Assembly: GCF_029854215.1 (NCBI RefSeq)
Contig: NZ_CP122961.1
Span: forward strand, 4,030,001 to 4,094,000
Length of the DNA: 64,000 nt
Direction of reading: 5' to 3'
DNA from: Halomonas alkaliantarctica
GTDB lineage: Bacteria; Pseudomonadota; Gammaproteobacteria; Pseudomonadales; Halomonadaceae
In this document: positions 54,054-63,341 of the stretch, piece after piece
Layout: each line of letters starts with the position of its first letter
Numbering within the stretch: the stretch's first letter is position 1
The notes under the pieces: generated by a model
Database searches by the model: none
What the model saw: only the letters and a program-made list of their open reading frames with translations
What the model was told of the DNA's origin: nothing
Translations under genes and position numbers: made by a program

Positions 54054-54884
54054 TCACCACCACGCATGAAAATGGTGCACTGGGCCGCGTCCTTTCCCAA
54101 CATTCAAGCGTACGCTCGCCTCCAGAGCCGCATGCAGCCACTGCTTGGCATCGCTGATGGCAGTTACCGGGGCATCCGCGTCGGCATCCACGGGAAGTTT
54201 CGCCAGGCAGGCGGCAATCGCCGAAGAGAGCGCGCAGCCGGTACCGTGCAAATTGTCGGTATCGATGCGCGAGGCGGGTAACCACTCATGGCCGTTGGGG
54301 GTAGCCAGCAGATCCGGACAGGTCGCTCCACGCAGATGGCCGCCTTTCAGCACCACATAGGGTGCTCCCAGCTGCGTTAACCTCGGCAACATCGCCTCCA
54401 TGGCGTCTAAACTGGTGGGCGATGATGTTTCGAGCAGTACCGCGGCTTCCGGCAGGTTGGGGGTAATCACATCGGCCAAGGGCACGAGAATATCGCGCAC
54501 TGCGCGAATGCCGGCGTCATCGACCAGAATATCGCCGCTCTTGGCCACCATCACCGGGTCGAGCACGATCCAGCGTGGGCGCCGCTGACGCAGCACATCG
54601 GCTATCACCTCGGCGACCTCGCGACTGGCCACCATGCCAATTTTGACCGCGTCTAGCGAGACATCATCCAGCAGGTGTTCCAACTGCTCACGAATAGCCT
54701 GGGGCGAAACGGGGTACACCGAGGCCACCCCGCAGGTGTTCTGGGCAATTACCGCGGTAATCACGTTGGTGCCGTAAACGCCGAGAGCTGAAAAGGTTTT
54801 CAGATCACCCTGCAGCCCGGCGCCCCCCGAAGGATCGGAGCCGGCGATGGTAAGCACATTGCGAAGACGGGAATGGGTAGACAT
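54054..54884 (-). CDS. thiD: Hydroxymethylpyrimidine phosphate kinase ThiD
   Basis: Thiamine-pathway kinase of 276 residues in the ribokinase fold. It has VLTIAGSDPSGGAGLQGDLK at the N-terminus, ITAVIAQNTCGV, the mid-part VLDPVMVAKSGDIL and the ATP site DNLHGTGCALSSAIAACLA with the catalytic Asp before it. GAAGGAGCCCC precedes the start. It stands apart from thiSG, with a terminator before it that ends the TRAP operon. Confidence 0.93.
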   Translation of the reverse strand: MSTHSRLRNVLTIAGSDPSGGAGLQGDLKTFSALGVYGTNVITAVIAQNTCGVASVYPVSPQAIREQLEHLLDDVSLDAVKIGMVASREVAEVIADVLRQRRPRWIVLDPVMVAKSGDILVDDAGIRAVRDILVPLADVITPNLPEAAVLLETSSPTSLDAMEAMLPRLTQLGAPYVVLKGGHLRGATCPDLLATPNGHEWLPASRIDTDNLHGTGCALSSAIAACLAKLPVDADADAPVTAISDAKQWLHAALEASVRLNVGKGRGPVHHFHAWW

Positions 54885-54978
54885 GGGGCTCCTTCACGGC
54901 AAAAACGTCACTGTGCTCCTAGGATACCCAAGCTGCGCGCCTTATGCTGCCGAAAACGTACATGCCAAACACACAAAG

Positions 54979-54994
54979 GCCGCCCGAAGGCGGC
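54979..54994 (-). terminator. Terminator after TakP-like TRAP operon
   Basis: On the minus strand GCCGCC-TTCG-GGCGGC, a stem with the stable TTCG loop, is followed by CTTTGTGTGTTT. It lies 28 bp after the binding-protein stop. Confidence 0.7.
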
Positions 54995-55021
54995 TCGTTA
55001 ATATGCGTCAAGCACGGCAAA

Positions 55022-56134
55022 CTATTGCGAGGTGTCACCTTCCGGGTTGCGGGCGTTGTAGTACGCCTGCTCGGAGATGGCGTGGTAATCCTCGACCTTC
55101 TCTTGGAACGCTTGATAGGAGTCATAGATACGCGTAGCTAATTCGCTCGATTCCGCTAACTCGGCAACCACATCTTGCGAGTGCTCACGCGCCTGGGCCA
55201 GTACGTCGTCGGGAATGCGGCGTAGCTCAACATCGTGCTCGTTCACCAGGGTTTCCAGCGCATCGTTGTTACGTGCGGTGTACTCATCCAGTACGCTTTG
55301 GTTAATGTCGCTAATAGCGGTACGCAGGATCGCCTGCAAATCCGCTGGCAGCTCCGCGTAAGCTTCTTCGTTAACGATTGCCTCGAACATGACCGTCGGC
55401 TCGTGCCAACCTGGATAGTAGTAATAATCGGCGGCTTGATGCAGGCCGAATGCCAAGTCATTGTAAGGGCCAATCCACTCAGTTGCGTCAATCGCGCCGG
55501 ATTGCAGCGAGGTAAAGATCTCACCGCCGGGCATATTCACAATGGCGACACCCATGCGGCTCATCACTTCGCCACCCAGGCCCGGCATACGCATTTTCAG
55601 GCCGTCGAGATCGGCAACCGAGTTGATCTCTTTGTTGTACCAGCCGCCCATCTGCACGCCGGAGGCACCCGCCACCATGACGTCAACGCCGAAGTCATCG
55701 TACAGCTCGTTCCAAAGCTCCATACCGCCGCCATAGCTTAGCCAGGCGTTCATCTCTTGAGCATTCATCCCAAACGGCACGGCGGCGAAGAACTGTGCGG
55801 CAGGCGCTTTGCCCTTCCAGTAGTAGGAAGCGGAGTGGCCTAGTTCAGCGGTACCATCAGAAACGGCGTCAAATACCTCAAACCCCGGTACCAATTGGCC
55901 AGCCCCGAAGACTTCAATGGTCAGGCGACCATCAGACATTTCGTCGACCAGCTGCGATAGACGCTCTGGGCCTTGGCCCACACCTGGGAAATTTTTCGGC
56001 CAGGAGGTGACCATTTTCCAGCGGAACTCGTCCTCTTGCGCCTGGGCTTGGTTATCGAAACTAGAAACCACCAGCAAACTGGCGGAAAGTGCGGTCGTCA
56101 TGGCAATCGCGACGGGAAGTGTTTTGGCTTTCAT
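55022..56134 (-). CDS. TRAP substrate-binding protein, 2-oxoacid (TakP) type
   Basis: Periplasmic protein of 370 residues with leader MTTALSASLLVVSSFDNQAQA. It follows the TakP/lactate-type pattern: KMVTSWPKNFPGVGQGPERL, GHSASYYWKGKAPAAQFFA, LKMRMPGLGGEVMSRMGV, then the ligand block LQSGAIDATEWIGPYNDLAF and YYYPGWHEP. Relatives bind pyruvate, other 2-oxoacids or lactate with a bound cation. It is the last gene of a dctQ-dctM-dctP order, separated from dctM by 169 bp. AAGAGGGTTATTG precedes the start. Confidence 0.88.
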   Translation of the reverse strand: MKAKTLPVAIAMTTALSASLLVVSSFDNQAQAQEDEFRWKMVTSWPKNFPGVGQGPERLSQLVDEMSDGRLTIEVFGAGQLVPGFEVFDAVSDGTAELGHSASYYWKGKAPAAQFFAAVPFGMNAQEMNAWLSYGGGMELWNELYDDFGVDVMVAGASGVQMGGWYNKEINSVADLDGLKMRMPGLGGEVMSRMGVAIVNMPGGEIFTSLQSGAIDATEWIGPYNDLAFGLHQAADYYYYPGWHEPTVMFEAIVNEEAYAELPADLQAILRTAISDINQSVLDEYTARNNDALETLVNEHDVELRRIPDDVLAQAREHSQDVVAELAESSELATRIYDSYQAFQEKVEDYHAISEQAYYNARNPEGDTSQ

Positions 56135-56303
56135 ACAATAACCCTCTTACTTTCTATTATTACTGTTATGAGTAGGGAATACTCCGCCTAGCGTAGAACA
56201 CCAGGCGGTTTACTACAGGCCATTAACGGCTATTTACTGCTTTTTAATTAGGTTGCCACTTCTTAGCGTTGATAGCAGCGATACTTTTCAACTACCCCTT
56301 TTC

Positions 56304-57713
56304 TTAGCCAAACTGCGCAGGTAGCCACGTTGCTAGCTGGGGGAAAAAGCTCAACATGAGCAACATGCCCAGCTGCATCAGGATAAACGGGATTACGCCA
56401 CGGTAAATAGCCGAGGTAGAGACAGACGGCGGCGCTACACCACGCAGATAGAACAGCGCGAAGCCGAACGGCGGCGTTAAGAACGACGTTTGCAGGTTAA
56501 TCGCGATCATAATACCCAGCCAAATCGGATCAAGCCCCATGGCGAGCAAAATCGGCCCGACAATCGGCACCACCACAAAGGTGATTTCGATAAAGTCGAG
56601 AATAAAGCCGAGCAGGAAGATCACCAGCATAACGATGATCGTCGCGCCAACCACCCCGCCAGGCATACCCTCGAACAGTTCGGTCACCATATGTTCGCCG
56701 CCGTAGGCACGAAAGACTAGCGAAAACAGCGCTGCGCCGATCAGGATCAAAAACACCATGGTGGTGACGTGAGTGGTCGAACGCAGCACGTCCTTAAGGG
56801 TCGCCCAGTCGAGCTGACGATAAGCCAGTGCCAGCACAAGAGCGCCGAAGGCGCCTACCGCAGAGGCCTCTGTGGGCGTGGCAAAACCGCTTAGAATCGA
56901 GCCCAGTACCGCCACAATCAGCACCACGGGAGGCACCAGACCTTTGAGCAGCAGCATGCCAACGCCGGAGGTATGGCCAAGCTCAGCCATTAACTCTTCG
57001 CGGTCGGCAGCAGGCGCCATATGCGGGCGCAACCACGCCACCAGGGCCACATAGATCATGTACATCACGACCAGCAGTAGCCCAGGCACCAGCGCGCCCA
57101 TAAACAGATCGCCCACGGAGACCGTTTTTGGGCTGAAGATCCCCATATCCAGCTGTGCTTGCTGATACGCCGATGACAGCACGTCACCGAGCAGTACCAA
57201 GGCAATGGAGGGCGGGATAATCTGCCCCAGCGTGCCGGTGGCACAGATGGTGCCGGTCGCCAGCGACGTGCTGTAACCCCGCTTTAACATGGTAGGTAGT
57301 GACATCAGCCCCATGGTGACCACCGTGGCCCCCACTATACCGGTAGAGGCAGCCATCAGCATGCCCACCAGCGTTACCGAAATGCCCAAGCCACCCCGCA
57401 ATGAGCCAAACAGCAAGGCCATGGCATCCAGCAGCGTTTCCGCCACTTTGGATTTTTCTAGCAACACGCCCATTAACACAAACAGCGGCACCGCCAGCAG
57501 CGTTTGGTTAGTCATGATGCCGTATAGCCGGTTCGGCAAGGCGGCGAGATAGCCACTATCAAAATTAGCGTCGATGCCGATGGCTTCCAACCCGAGCCCC
57601 ATACCGGCAAACAGCAGCGCCGTGCCCGCCAGAGAAAGCGCTACGGGAAAGCCGAACATCAATACAATACAGATAACGGCAAATAAAATAACTGGCATAA
57701 ATTCCAGCATCAA
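56304..57713 (-). CDS. dctM: TRAP large permease (DctM)
   Basis: Inner-membrane subunit of 469 residues with about twelve helices. Signatures: MFGFPVALSLAGTALLFAG, VPLFVLMGVLLEKSKVAETL, LPTMLKRGYSTSLATGTI, IIPPSIALVLLGDVL and, near the end, NLQTSFLTPPFGFALFYLRG. It is larger than teaC because of an extended loop around residue 240, usual in the TakP-partner subfamily. Its start overlaps the dctQ stop by 4 bp. Confidence 0.9.
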   Translation of the reverse strand: MMLEFMPVILFAVICIVLMFGFPVALSLAGTALLFAGMGLGLEAIGIDANFDSGYLAALPNRLYGIMTNQTLLAVPLFVLMGVLLEKSKVAETLLDAMALLFGSLRGGLGISVTLVGMLMAASTGIVGATVVTMGLMSLPTMLKRGYSTSLATGTICATGTLGQIIPPSIALVLLGDVLSSAYQQAQLDMGIFSPKTVSVGDLFMGALVPGLLLVVMYMIYVALVAWLRPHMAPAADREELMAELGHTSGVGMLLLKGLVPPVVLIVAVLGSILSGFATPTEASAVGAFGALVLALAYRQLDWATLKDVLRSTTHVTTMVFLILIGAALFSLVFRAYGGEHMVTELFEGMPGGVVGATIIVMLVIFLLGFILDFIEITFVVVPIVGPILLAMGLDPIWLGIMIAINLQTSFLTPPFGFALFYLRGVAPPSVSTSAIYRGVIPFILMQLGMLLMLSFFPQLATWLPAQFG

Positions 57714-58270
57714 ACACGCTCCTCGAGATGATTGCCACCCGTGGCAGAAGGCGCTATACGTCCGGCCACCACGTAGCCATTGCGTACAATCTCAACCACA
57801 CCTTGCACGATCATCAACACGGCAAACAGCGGTATTAGGGTTTTTAGTGCGTAGACGGCCGGAATACCGCCATAGTCTGGGGAGGTTTCCAGAATGCGCC
57901 AGGAATTGGCCACGTAGCCCAGGCTGGAAGCAATGATAAAGATCATCACTGGAATCAATAGTGTGATAATGCCCACCACATTGATTAACGCCTGGCGGCG
58001 CGGGGTCATCCCTCGATAGAAGATGTCGACCCGCACGTGACCGTCGTGACGAAACGTATAGGCGGCAGCCAGCATGAAGACACTGGCGTGCATATACATC
58101 ACTAGCTCTTGCATGAAGATGCTGTTCACACTGAAGGCATAGCGAAGCAGTACAATCGCGAACTGAATCAACATCATAATGATGATCAGCCACGCAAGGG
58201 TACGCCCGAACCATTCAGAAGCGCGGTCCAGCGCACCAATAAAAGCAGGTAGTTGTGTTGTGTCCGACAT
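57710..58270 (-). CDS. dctQ: TRAP small permease (DctQ)
   Basis: Four-helix membrane subunit of 186 residues. Family parts are WFGRTLAWLIIIMMLIQFAI, NSIFMQELVMYMHASVFMLA, AAYTFRHDGHVRVDIFYRGM and the last helix TLIPLFAVLMIVQGVVEIV. It opens the operon. It differs clearly from teaB, so the two TRAP systems are not recent duplicates. Confidence 0.88.
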   Translation of the reverse strand: MSDTTQLPAFIGALDRASEWFGRTLAWLIIIMMLIQFAIVLLRYAFSVNSIFMQELVMYMHASVFMLAAAYTFRHDGHVRVDIFYRGMTPRRQALINVVGIITLLIPVMIFIIASSLGYVANSWRILETSPDYGGIPAVYALKTLIPLFAVLMIVQGVVEIVRNGYVVAGRIAPSATGGNHLEERV

Positions 58271-58371
58271 GGGAGTGTCTCGCGTAAAACGGCTTAGGGG
58301 ATCAGCGTCCCAGACAATAGCGCATATACGCGGACAATGCAGCGCTCACGCGCCGCACAGCGTGCTTATTA

Positions 58372-59208
58372 TTAAACGCTTGGGCGAATTGCCGCCAAAC
58401 AGGCCTCGGGCAAGGGTAGGTCGACAGCAATCGGCAGGTGGTCAGAAAAGAGATGATCCAGCACCCGCACTTCGGCGGCCTCTAGCGACTGCGACAACAA
58501 GATATGATCCAGCGCATGGCGCGGCTGCCAGGAGGGGTAACTGAGCAAGGGTTTAACCGGGTGCAGCGGTAACGACGCACTAAAACGCTCGTGAGCGTGC
58601 AGTTGGTCAGGGGTACAGTTGAGATCTCCCATGACCACCACGTGGCGCAGTGGTTGAATGATGTCGCTTAAGTAGTTGAGCTGACGCACCCGGCCGCGGT
58701 GACTTAGCGCTAGGTGGGCAACAAAGATATGCAGCGCATCGGGCCCTTCACCAAAGCGGGCGTGAATCGCGCCGCGGCCCGGCATTGCACCCGGCAAACG
58801 GTGCTCTTCTATTTGGCTGGGTACCAAGCGCGAGAGTAAACCATTACTGTGCTGGGCAATGCGGCCCAGGTTGCGATTGAGCTGCTGAACATGGTGGGGA
58901 AATCCCGCCTTGGCAGCGAGATACTCCACCTGATTGACGCGGCTTGAGCGAAAACTACCGCCGTCGACCTCTTGCAGTCCCACCACGTCAAACTTACTCA
59001 GCACTTCACCCATCACGTCCAGCCGCTTCTGACGACGCGGATTGGGCAATAGGTGCTGCCAACTGCGCGTAACATAGTGATGATACGCCGAAGTCTGAAT
59101 GCCGACCTGCAAATTAAAAGTCAGCAAACGCAGGTGCCCATCTTCAAGCAGCGTCGAGCGTGGGCCATTTATGGCTGTTTCGTCACGCTCCCTAGCTTCA
59201 CGCAACAC
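58372..59208 (-). CDS. Endonuclease/exonuclease/phosphatase family protein
   Basis: Metal-dependent hydrolase of 278 residues. Core motifs are RLLTFNLQVGIQ, VVGLQEVDGGSFRSS with the metal Glu, IFVAHLALSHRGR, VVMGDLNCTPDQLHAH and the final DHLFSDHLPIAVDL with catalytic His. A GTG start at 59208 lies 2 bp after the dsbA stop; GAG is the only ribosome-site match and coupling is likely. Pairing with dsbA and cytochrome c4 is conserved in Pseudomonas. Substrate unknown (nucleic acid or phosphoester). Confidence 0.83.
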   Translation of the reverse strand: MLREARERDETAINGPRSTLLEDGHLRLLTFNLQVGIQTSAYHHYVTRSWQHLLPNPRRQKRLDVMGEVLSKFDVVGLQEVDGGSFRSSRVNQVEYLAAKAGFPHHVQQLNRNLGRIAQHSNGLLSRLVPSQIEEHRLPGAMPGRGAIHARFGEGPDALHIFVAHLALSHRGRVRQLNYLSDIIQPLRHVVVMGDLNCTPDQLHAHERFSASLPLHPVKPLLSYPSWQPRHALDHILLSQSLEAAEVRVLDHLFSDHLPIAVDLPLPEACLAAIRPSV

Positions 59209-59210
59209 GG

Positions 59211-59861
59211 TTACTCTGCGCGCTCTTCACGTACCTGATCAACCAACGCTTCAGCAATTTTCGGCATGTTTTCCAGACTACCGGCTGAACTCGGCGTCAC
59301 CAAAAAACGGCCATCAATCACCAGGGCAGGCACACCCATTAACTTCATTTTGCGCATACGGTTATTGGCATCATTCACGTCGCTGCGCACACTAAAGTCG
59401 GTCAACGCTTGCTTGGCCTCTTCTTCACTGACGCCATAGTTGGCGAAAAAAGCCGCAATCTCATCGGAATCTGTAAGAGACTGATTCTCCTGATGGATGG
59501 CGTTAAAGAAGTCGGCGTGTAGCTCATCTTCGATGCCTAACGACTCTGCCGCGTAGAACGCTGTGGCGTGGGTATTCCAATCGCCGCCCATGGTGGCAGG
59601 CATTTTGACGACACTAATGTCATCGTCCAGGGTCTCGTACCACTCGTTAATCGGCGTTTGAAGGCGGTAGCAGTGCGGGCAGCCAAACCAGAATATTTCG
59701 GTGACTTCAATTTGCCCGTCATCAACCTGTGTTTCTACTGGCGATTCAAGCACTTCATAGTGCTGACCTTCCACTACTTCCTGGGCACTCACTGCCGCAG
59801 AAAGCCCCAAACCGGCCAGTGCGACCATTACCGTTTTAAACATCGCTCGCGTTTTAGACAT
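59211..59861 (-). CDS. dsbA: Thiol:disulfide interchange protein DsbA
   Basis: Periplasmic dithiol oxidase of 216 residues that forms disulfides in exported proteins. Leader KTVMVALAGLGLSAAVSAQ; active site EIFWFGCPHCYRLQ (CPHC); cis-Pro loop VPALVIDGRFLV. The ATG at 59861 follows GGAGAAGC; a longer upstream frame is not supported. The EEP-family gene follows immediately. Confidence 0.94.
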   Translation of the reverse strand: MSKTRAMFKTVMVALAGLGLSAAVSAQEVVEGQHYEVLESPVETQVDDGQIEVTEIFWFGCPHCYRLQTPINEWYETLDDDISVVKMPATMGGDWNTHATAFYAAESLGIEDELHADFFNAIHQENQSLTDSDEIAAFFANYGVSEEEAKQALTDFSVRSDVNDANNRMRKMKLMGVPALVIDGRFLVTPSSAGSLENMPKIAEALVDQVREERAE

Positions 59862-60029
59862 TGTAAAAGCTTCTCCATGGGTAAGCGAAGGGTGAGACCG
59901 TGGATACATTAGCGGGTTCCCTCAGCTAGCAAACGTTGCCAAGAACGTTGCCTAGTAAGAACCCGCAAACGGCATAAGGAAGTATTTAGGCTGTCTATGT
60001 GTGGTGTTAAACGCTAGGGATTAAAACGC

Positions 60030-60060
60030 TAGTTCAAACCCAATACTTAGTTCAAACCCA
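60030..60060. repeat. 13-bp direct repeat across cytochrome c4 stop
   Basis: TAGTTCAAACCCA occurs at 60030 and 60048, an 18-bp period. The right copy is the end of the cytochrome gene including part of its stop (minus strand TGGGTTTGAACTA); the left copy lies just outside it. Confidence 0.8.
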
Positions 60061-60676
60061 GCACGTAGTTAGCCACTGCTTCCATATCGTTGTCGCTCAT
60101 TTTTGAAGCGATGTCGCCCATGATGTTATTGGGGCTATTGTTACGATCACCTGATGCAAATGCCTGCAGCGTTGAGACCGTGTACTGAGCGTGCTGCCCA
60201 GACAAGCCAGGATAAACGGCGCTGCCGATACCGACGCCAGTGGGAGTATGGCAAGCAGAACAGGCGGGAATGCCCTTGGACATATCGCCAGCGCGGTAAA
60301 GCTCTTCACCGCGTGCCAGTAACTCAGCGTCTTCGTCGCTGGTTTGGCCCAGGTTGGCGTCTTGGCGCGCAAAGTGCGCCGCCACATCCCAGGCGTCCTG
60401 GTCAGAGAAGTCATCAACTTGACCGGCCATTTGGGGAACCATGCGGTTGCCATCGCGAATGTCCATAATCTGTTTCGCCAGATAGGACATCTGCTGACCC
60501 GCCAGGTTAGGGAAAGCGCCCGATGGGCTAATGCCCTGTTGCCCATGGCAGGCGGCGCAGGTTTGGGCCATTTCCTGGCCAGCGGATGCGTCAGCATCAG
60601 CTTGGTAGTCCGTTTGAGCGTGGGCGATGCCAACGGCGCCCATGGTAATTGCTAGGCTTGCCAGTAACTTTCTCAT
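60047..60676 (-). CDS. Cytochrome c4
   Basis: Periplasmic dihaem electron carrier of 209 residues. Leader MRKLLASLAITMGAVGIAHAQ, then two homologous cytochrome domains with haem sites CAACH (about residue 39) and CSACH (about residue 131). Each has its Met ligand region (DGNRMVPQMAG and NNIMGDIASKMSDNDM). It passes electrons to terminal oxidases. It diverges from engB across a 354-bp gap and precedes dsbA. Confidence 0.92.
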   Translation of the reverse strand: MRKLLASLAITMGAVGIAHAQTDYQADADASAGQEMAQTCAACHGQQGISPSGAFPNLAGQQMSYLAKQIMDIRDGNRMVPQMAGQVDDFSDQDAWDVAAHFARQDANLGQTSDEDAELLARGEELYRAGDMSKGIPACSACHTPTGVGIGSAVYPGLSGQHAQYTVSTLQAFASGDRNNSPNNIMGDIASKMSDNDMEAVANYVLGLN

Positions 60677-61030
60677 TGCTATTCCACTATGCCGTTTTAT
60701 GTTTGACTGGTACGCACCCTGGGCGCTTCCCAGGTTTCACAAGTTACCAGGGTTAGCGCCAATACCAACCTTCGCTAATACCAACAACGTATCGCGATGG
60801 TACACTAGCGCCCCAGGTCGCAGATATAATCCGCTTGCATTATAACGAATCACCCCAGCGGCGGGAATGCAAGTGCTGACCTGCTTTAGGGGTAATTCGT
60901 CGCGGTACTGCTCTCAATTCTCTATCATGAGTCGCTATCATGCGTCCTACTTTACCTTATGGTGAAGCGATAGAGAGTTGATAGTGCGCAGAGTAGGCCG
61001 CTTTTATGTTCGTTTTTCAGGATCAACCCC
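60677..61030. other. Structured gap between cytochrome c4 and engB
   Basis: No open frame is credible. CTCTCAATTCTCTATC (60911-60926) and GATAGAGAGTTGATAG (60969-60984) are near-perfect inverted arms (14 of 16), and inside them CTTTACC-TTAT-GGTGAAG forms a tight hairpin (60950-60967). In enterobacteria the Spot 42 RNA gene, and in Pseudomonas the ErsA gene, lie just upstream of engB. No GC-rich hairpin with a T run was found, so an RNA gene here is only a possibility. Confidence 0.4.
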
Positions 61031-61669
61031 ATGACTACCCCCCATGATAGCCCAGTCCCTCGGCTGAACTACCCGACGGCAAGTTTTCTTATCAGCGCCC
61101 CCACCCTGGCCCTATGCCCGGATGACACCGGCGCAGAAGTCGCCTTTGCCGGCCGTTCAAACGCGGGCAAATCAAGTGCTATCAACGCATTAACGCAACA
61201 GAATGCGTTAGCGCGCACCTCGCGCACACCGGGGCGCACTCAGCTGATCAACTTTTTCAGCGTTATGAACGACGAGGCGCGGCGCTTGGTCGACCTGCCC
61301 GGCTACGGCTACGCCAAGGTACCGGAAGCAGTCAAGCTAGAGTGGCAAAAGCACCTTGCCGAGTACCTGCGCAACCGTTTCAGCCTACGCGGCTTAGTAC
61401 TGCTAATGGACGTGCGCCACCCGCTCACCGAGTTCGACCAAATGATGCTCGACTATGCCGACCAGCGCGGAATGCCGGTGCATATTTTGCTCACCAAAGC
61501 CGACAAGCTGAAAAAAGGGCCTGCCAGCGCCGCCTTGCAAAAAGTGCGTTCGCGCTTGAAAGAGTGGGAAGACCTCGTCTCTGTTCAGCTTTTCTCTTCA
61601 CTCAAGCGCGACGGCGTCGATACGCTGTCCCAGAAGCTCAATCAGTGGCTGTATACACCGCCTGAATGA
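61031..61669 (+). CDS. engB: Ribosome biogenesis GTPase EngB (YihA/YsxC)
   Basis: Essential GTPase for assembly of the 50S subunit, 212 residues. G1 is [17 protein letters not shown]2 the Thr of [15 protein letters not shown]3 [11 protein letters not shown]4 LLTKADKL and G5 around [11 protein letters not shown]. The start at 61031 has a poor ribosome site (GGATCAACCCC) but matches the family N-terminus. The 3' end overlaps the convergent HAD gene by 28 bp. Confidence 0.94.
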   Translation: MTTPHDSPVPRLNYPTASFLISAPTLALCPDDTGAEVAFAGRSNAGKSSAINALTQQNALARTSRTPGRTQLINFFSVMNDEARRLVDLPGYGYAKVPEAVKLEWQKHLAEYLRNRFSLRGLVLLMDVRHPLTEFDQMMLDYADQRGMPVHILLTKADKLKKGPASAALQKVRSRLKEWEDLVSVQLFSSLKRDGVDTLSQKLNQWLYTPPE

Positions 61670-62400
61670 TACCTCTCTAGTTGCTCCAGCACGCGGGGTA
61701 ACTCTTTAATATGGGCGATGCGATGTACACGCGGGGGTAGCGGTTGATCCTCCGCTTCAGAAATCCATACCGCGTGCATGCCCAGTTGCTGGGCAGGGAG
61801 CACGTCCTCCTGCCAAGAGTCACCCACGTGCATAGCGCACTCGGGGGCGACGTTTAAGCGCGACAGCGCGGTGAGGAACGGCGTCGGGTCGGGCTTGGGC
61901 GCCAGTAACTCGCCCGCGGCGATGGCGACCGAAAAGTAGCCAGCCAGCGGCTGACGCTTAAGATGTATATTGCCGTTGGTAATCGCCGCCAACTGATAGC
62001 GTTCCGCCAAGGCAGCCAGTAAGCCGGCCGCCTCTGGGTGGGGCGTGACCTGGACGCGCAGGCGGTGAAACTCATTCATCGCCGCTGATGCCCACATCAA
62101 CGCAGCACTGCGGTGCAGACCGGCGTCTTCTAACTGGGCCTCCAGGGCGCGCAAACGTAGCCAAGTGAAGTCACCGCGCCGTTCAGGCACTTCTTTAGCC
62201 AACTGCTGACGACGCTGAAGGTAATCCAGCCCGCCCTCTTCGTGGGATAACGCCAGCGCTTTTTCCTGACGGACGCCTCGCCATGTCTCAAGTGCCTCCA
62301 GCAGCCAGCGGTAATGGCCCTCTTCGGTGCGCGCCATCACCCCGTGGTTGTCCCATAGAGTATCGTCCAAATCGAAGGTAATGGCCTGCAGCATCGTCAT
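61642..62400 (-). CDS. yigB: HAD-superfamily hydrolase (YigB-like)
   Basis: Phosphatase of 252 residues. Motif I is [12 protein letters not shown] with the nucleophile Asp, motif II AAITNGN, motif III the Lys in APKPDPTPF, motif [13 protein letters not shown]. YigB of E. coli, which lies after xerC as here, dephosphorylates FMN and other phosphates. Its start overlaps the xerC stop by 4 bp (ATGA), so it belongs to the DUF484-xerC transcript. Confidence 0.9.
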   Translation of the reverse strand: MTMLQAITFDLDDTLWDNHGVMARTEEGHYRWLLEALETWRGVRQEKALALSHEEGGLDYLQRRQQLAKEVPERRGDFTWLRLRALEAQLEDAGLHRSAALMWASAAMNEFHRLRVQVTPHPEAAGLLAALAERYQLAAITNGNIHLKRQPLAGYFSVAIAAGELLAPKPDPTPFLTALSRLNVAPECAMHVGDSWQEDVLPAQQLGMHAVWISEAEDQPLPPRVHRIAHIKELPRVLEQLERYHSGGVYSH

Positions 62401-63341
62401 GGCTTGCTCCTGGGACTATTCATACGCTCGTTGGGTCCTCGTTTAGCGCGGGGGTGTGCGGCATCGTAGCTGGTCGCCAGATGCTGCCAATCAAGTCGGG
62501 TGTAGATTTGTGTGGTCGACAGATTAGCGTGCCCTAACAGCTCCTGCACGGCGCGCAGATCCTGGCTCGACTCCAGTAGGTGGCTGGCAAAGGAGTGGCG
62601 TAAACGGTGGGGGTGAAGATGCTCGGGTAGGCCACGAGCTACCGACAGCTGCGCTAAGCGCTTTTGAATGGCACGATGACCTAACCGTGTCCCGCGCTGC
62701 CCCACAAATAGCGCAAGTTCCCCCGTTGTCGCGAGTGCTGAGCGACACCCCAGCCACTCGGCCAGCGCCTGCTGGGCGCGGCGCCCTACCGGCACCTGAC
62801 GCGGTTTGCCGCCTTTGCCGATTACCCTTACCCGGCTATTTTGCAAATCGCCCAAATCAAGCGCCGCCAGCTCCGCTAAGCGCAAACCGCTGGAGTAAAA
62901 CAGCTCAAGAATAGCCTGATCCCGTACGCCCAATGGCGAGCCATCGTGAGGGGTATCAAGAAAGTGCGCCAGGGCGTCGACATCAACAGGGCGTGGCAGG
63001 TGGCTGGGCTGTTTGGGTGTGCGCAATAGCCCGACCGGGTTATCGTTCAAAACGCCCTGCTTGACCAGGTAATCCGCGAACCTGGAAAGCGCCGCCCGGC
63101 GCCGGGCAAGGCTTCTAGGCGCCAAGCCCCGGCTACGCTCAGAGCCTAGAAAAGCGCGCAGCAGTGCGGTGTCTAACGCTGCGGGGTCGGTAACATCGCG
63201 CCGTTCGGTAAAGTTACACAGTGCAGACAAATCATGCCGATAAGCCTCCACGGTGGCAGGGCTAGCATGGGACGCCAGCGCGGCTAGAAAGCTCTCGACG
63301 TGCTCGGCGATCATGGTTTCGGCCAGCGTCGTCTCAACCAT
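62397..63341 (-). CDS. xerC: Tyrosine recombinase XerC
   Basis: Chromosome-dimer resolution recombinase of 314 residues. The N-terminal SAM-like domain has VESFLAALASHASPATVEAY. The catalytic residues are readable: Arg in YSSGLRLAELAAL, Lys in VIGKGGKPRQV, His-Arg in HPHRLRHSFASHLL, His in LLGHANLSTTQIY and Tyr in the same segment. The start at 63341 is chosen because it overlaps the end of the DUF484 gene by 8 bp and fits the family; an upstream frame inside DUF484 is spurious. Confidence 0.94.
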   Translation of the reverse strand: MVETTLAETMIAEHVESFLAALASHASPATVEAYRHDLSALCNFTERRDVTDPAALDTALLRAFLGSERSRGLAPRSLARRRAALSRFADYLVKQGVLNDNPVGLLRTPKQPSHLPRPVDVDALAHFLDTPHDGSPLGVRDQAILELFYSSGLRLAELAALDLGDLQNSRVRVIGKGGKPRQVPVGRRAQQALAEWLGCRSALATTGELALFVGQRGTRLGHRAIQKRLAQLSVARGLPEHLHPHRLRHSFASHLLESSQDLRAVQELLGHANLSTTQIYTRLDWQHLATSYDAAHPRAKRGPNERMNSPRSKP

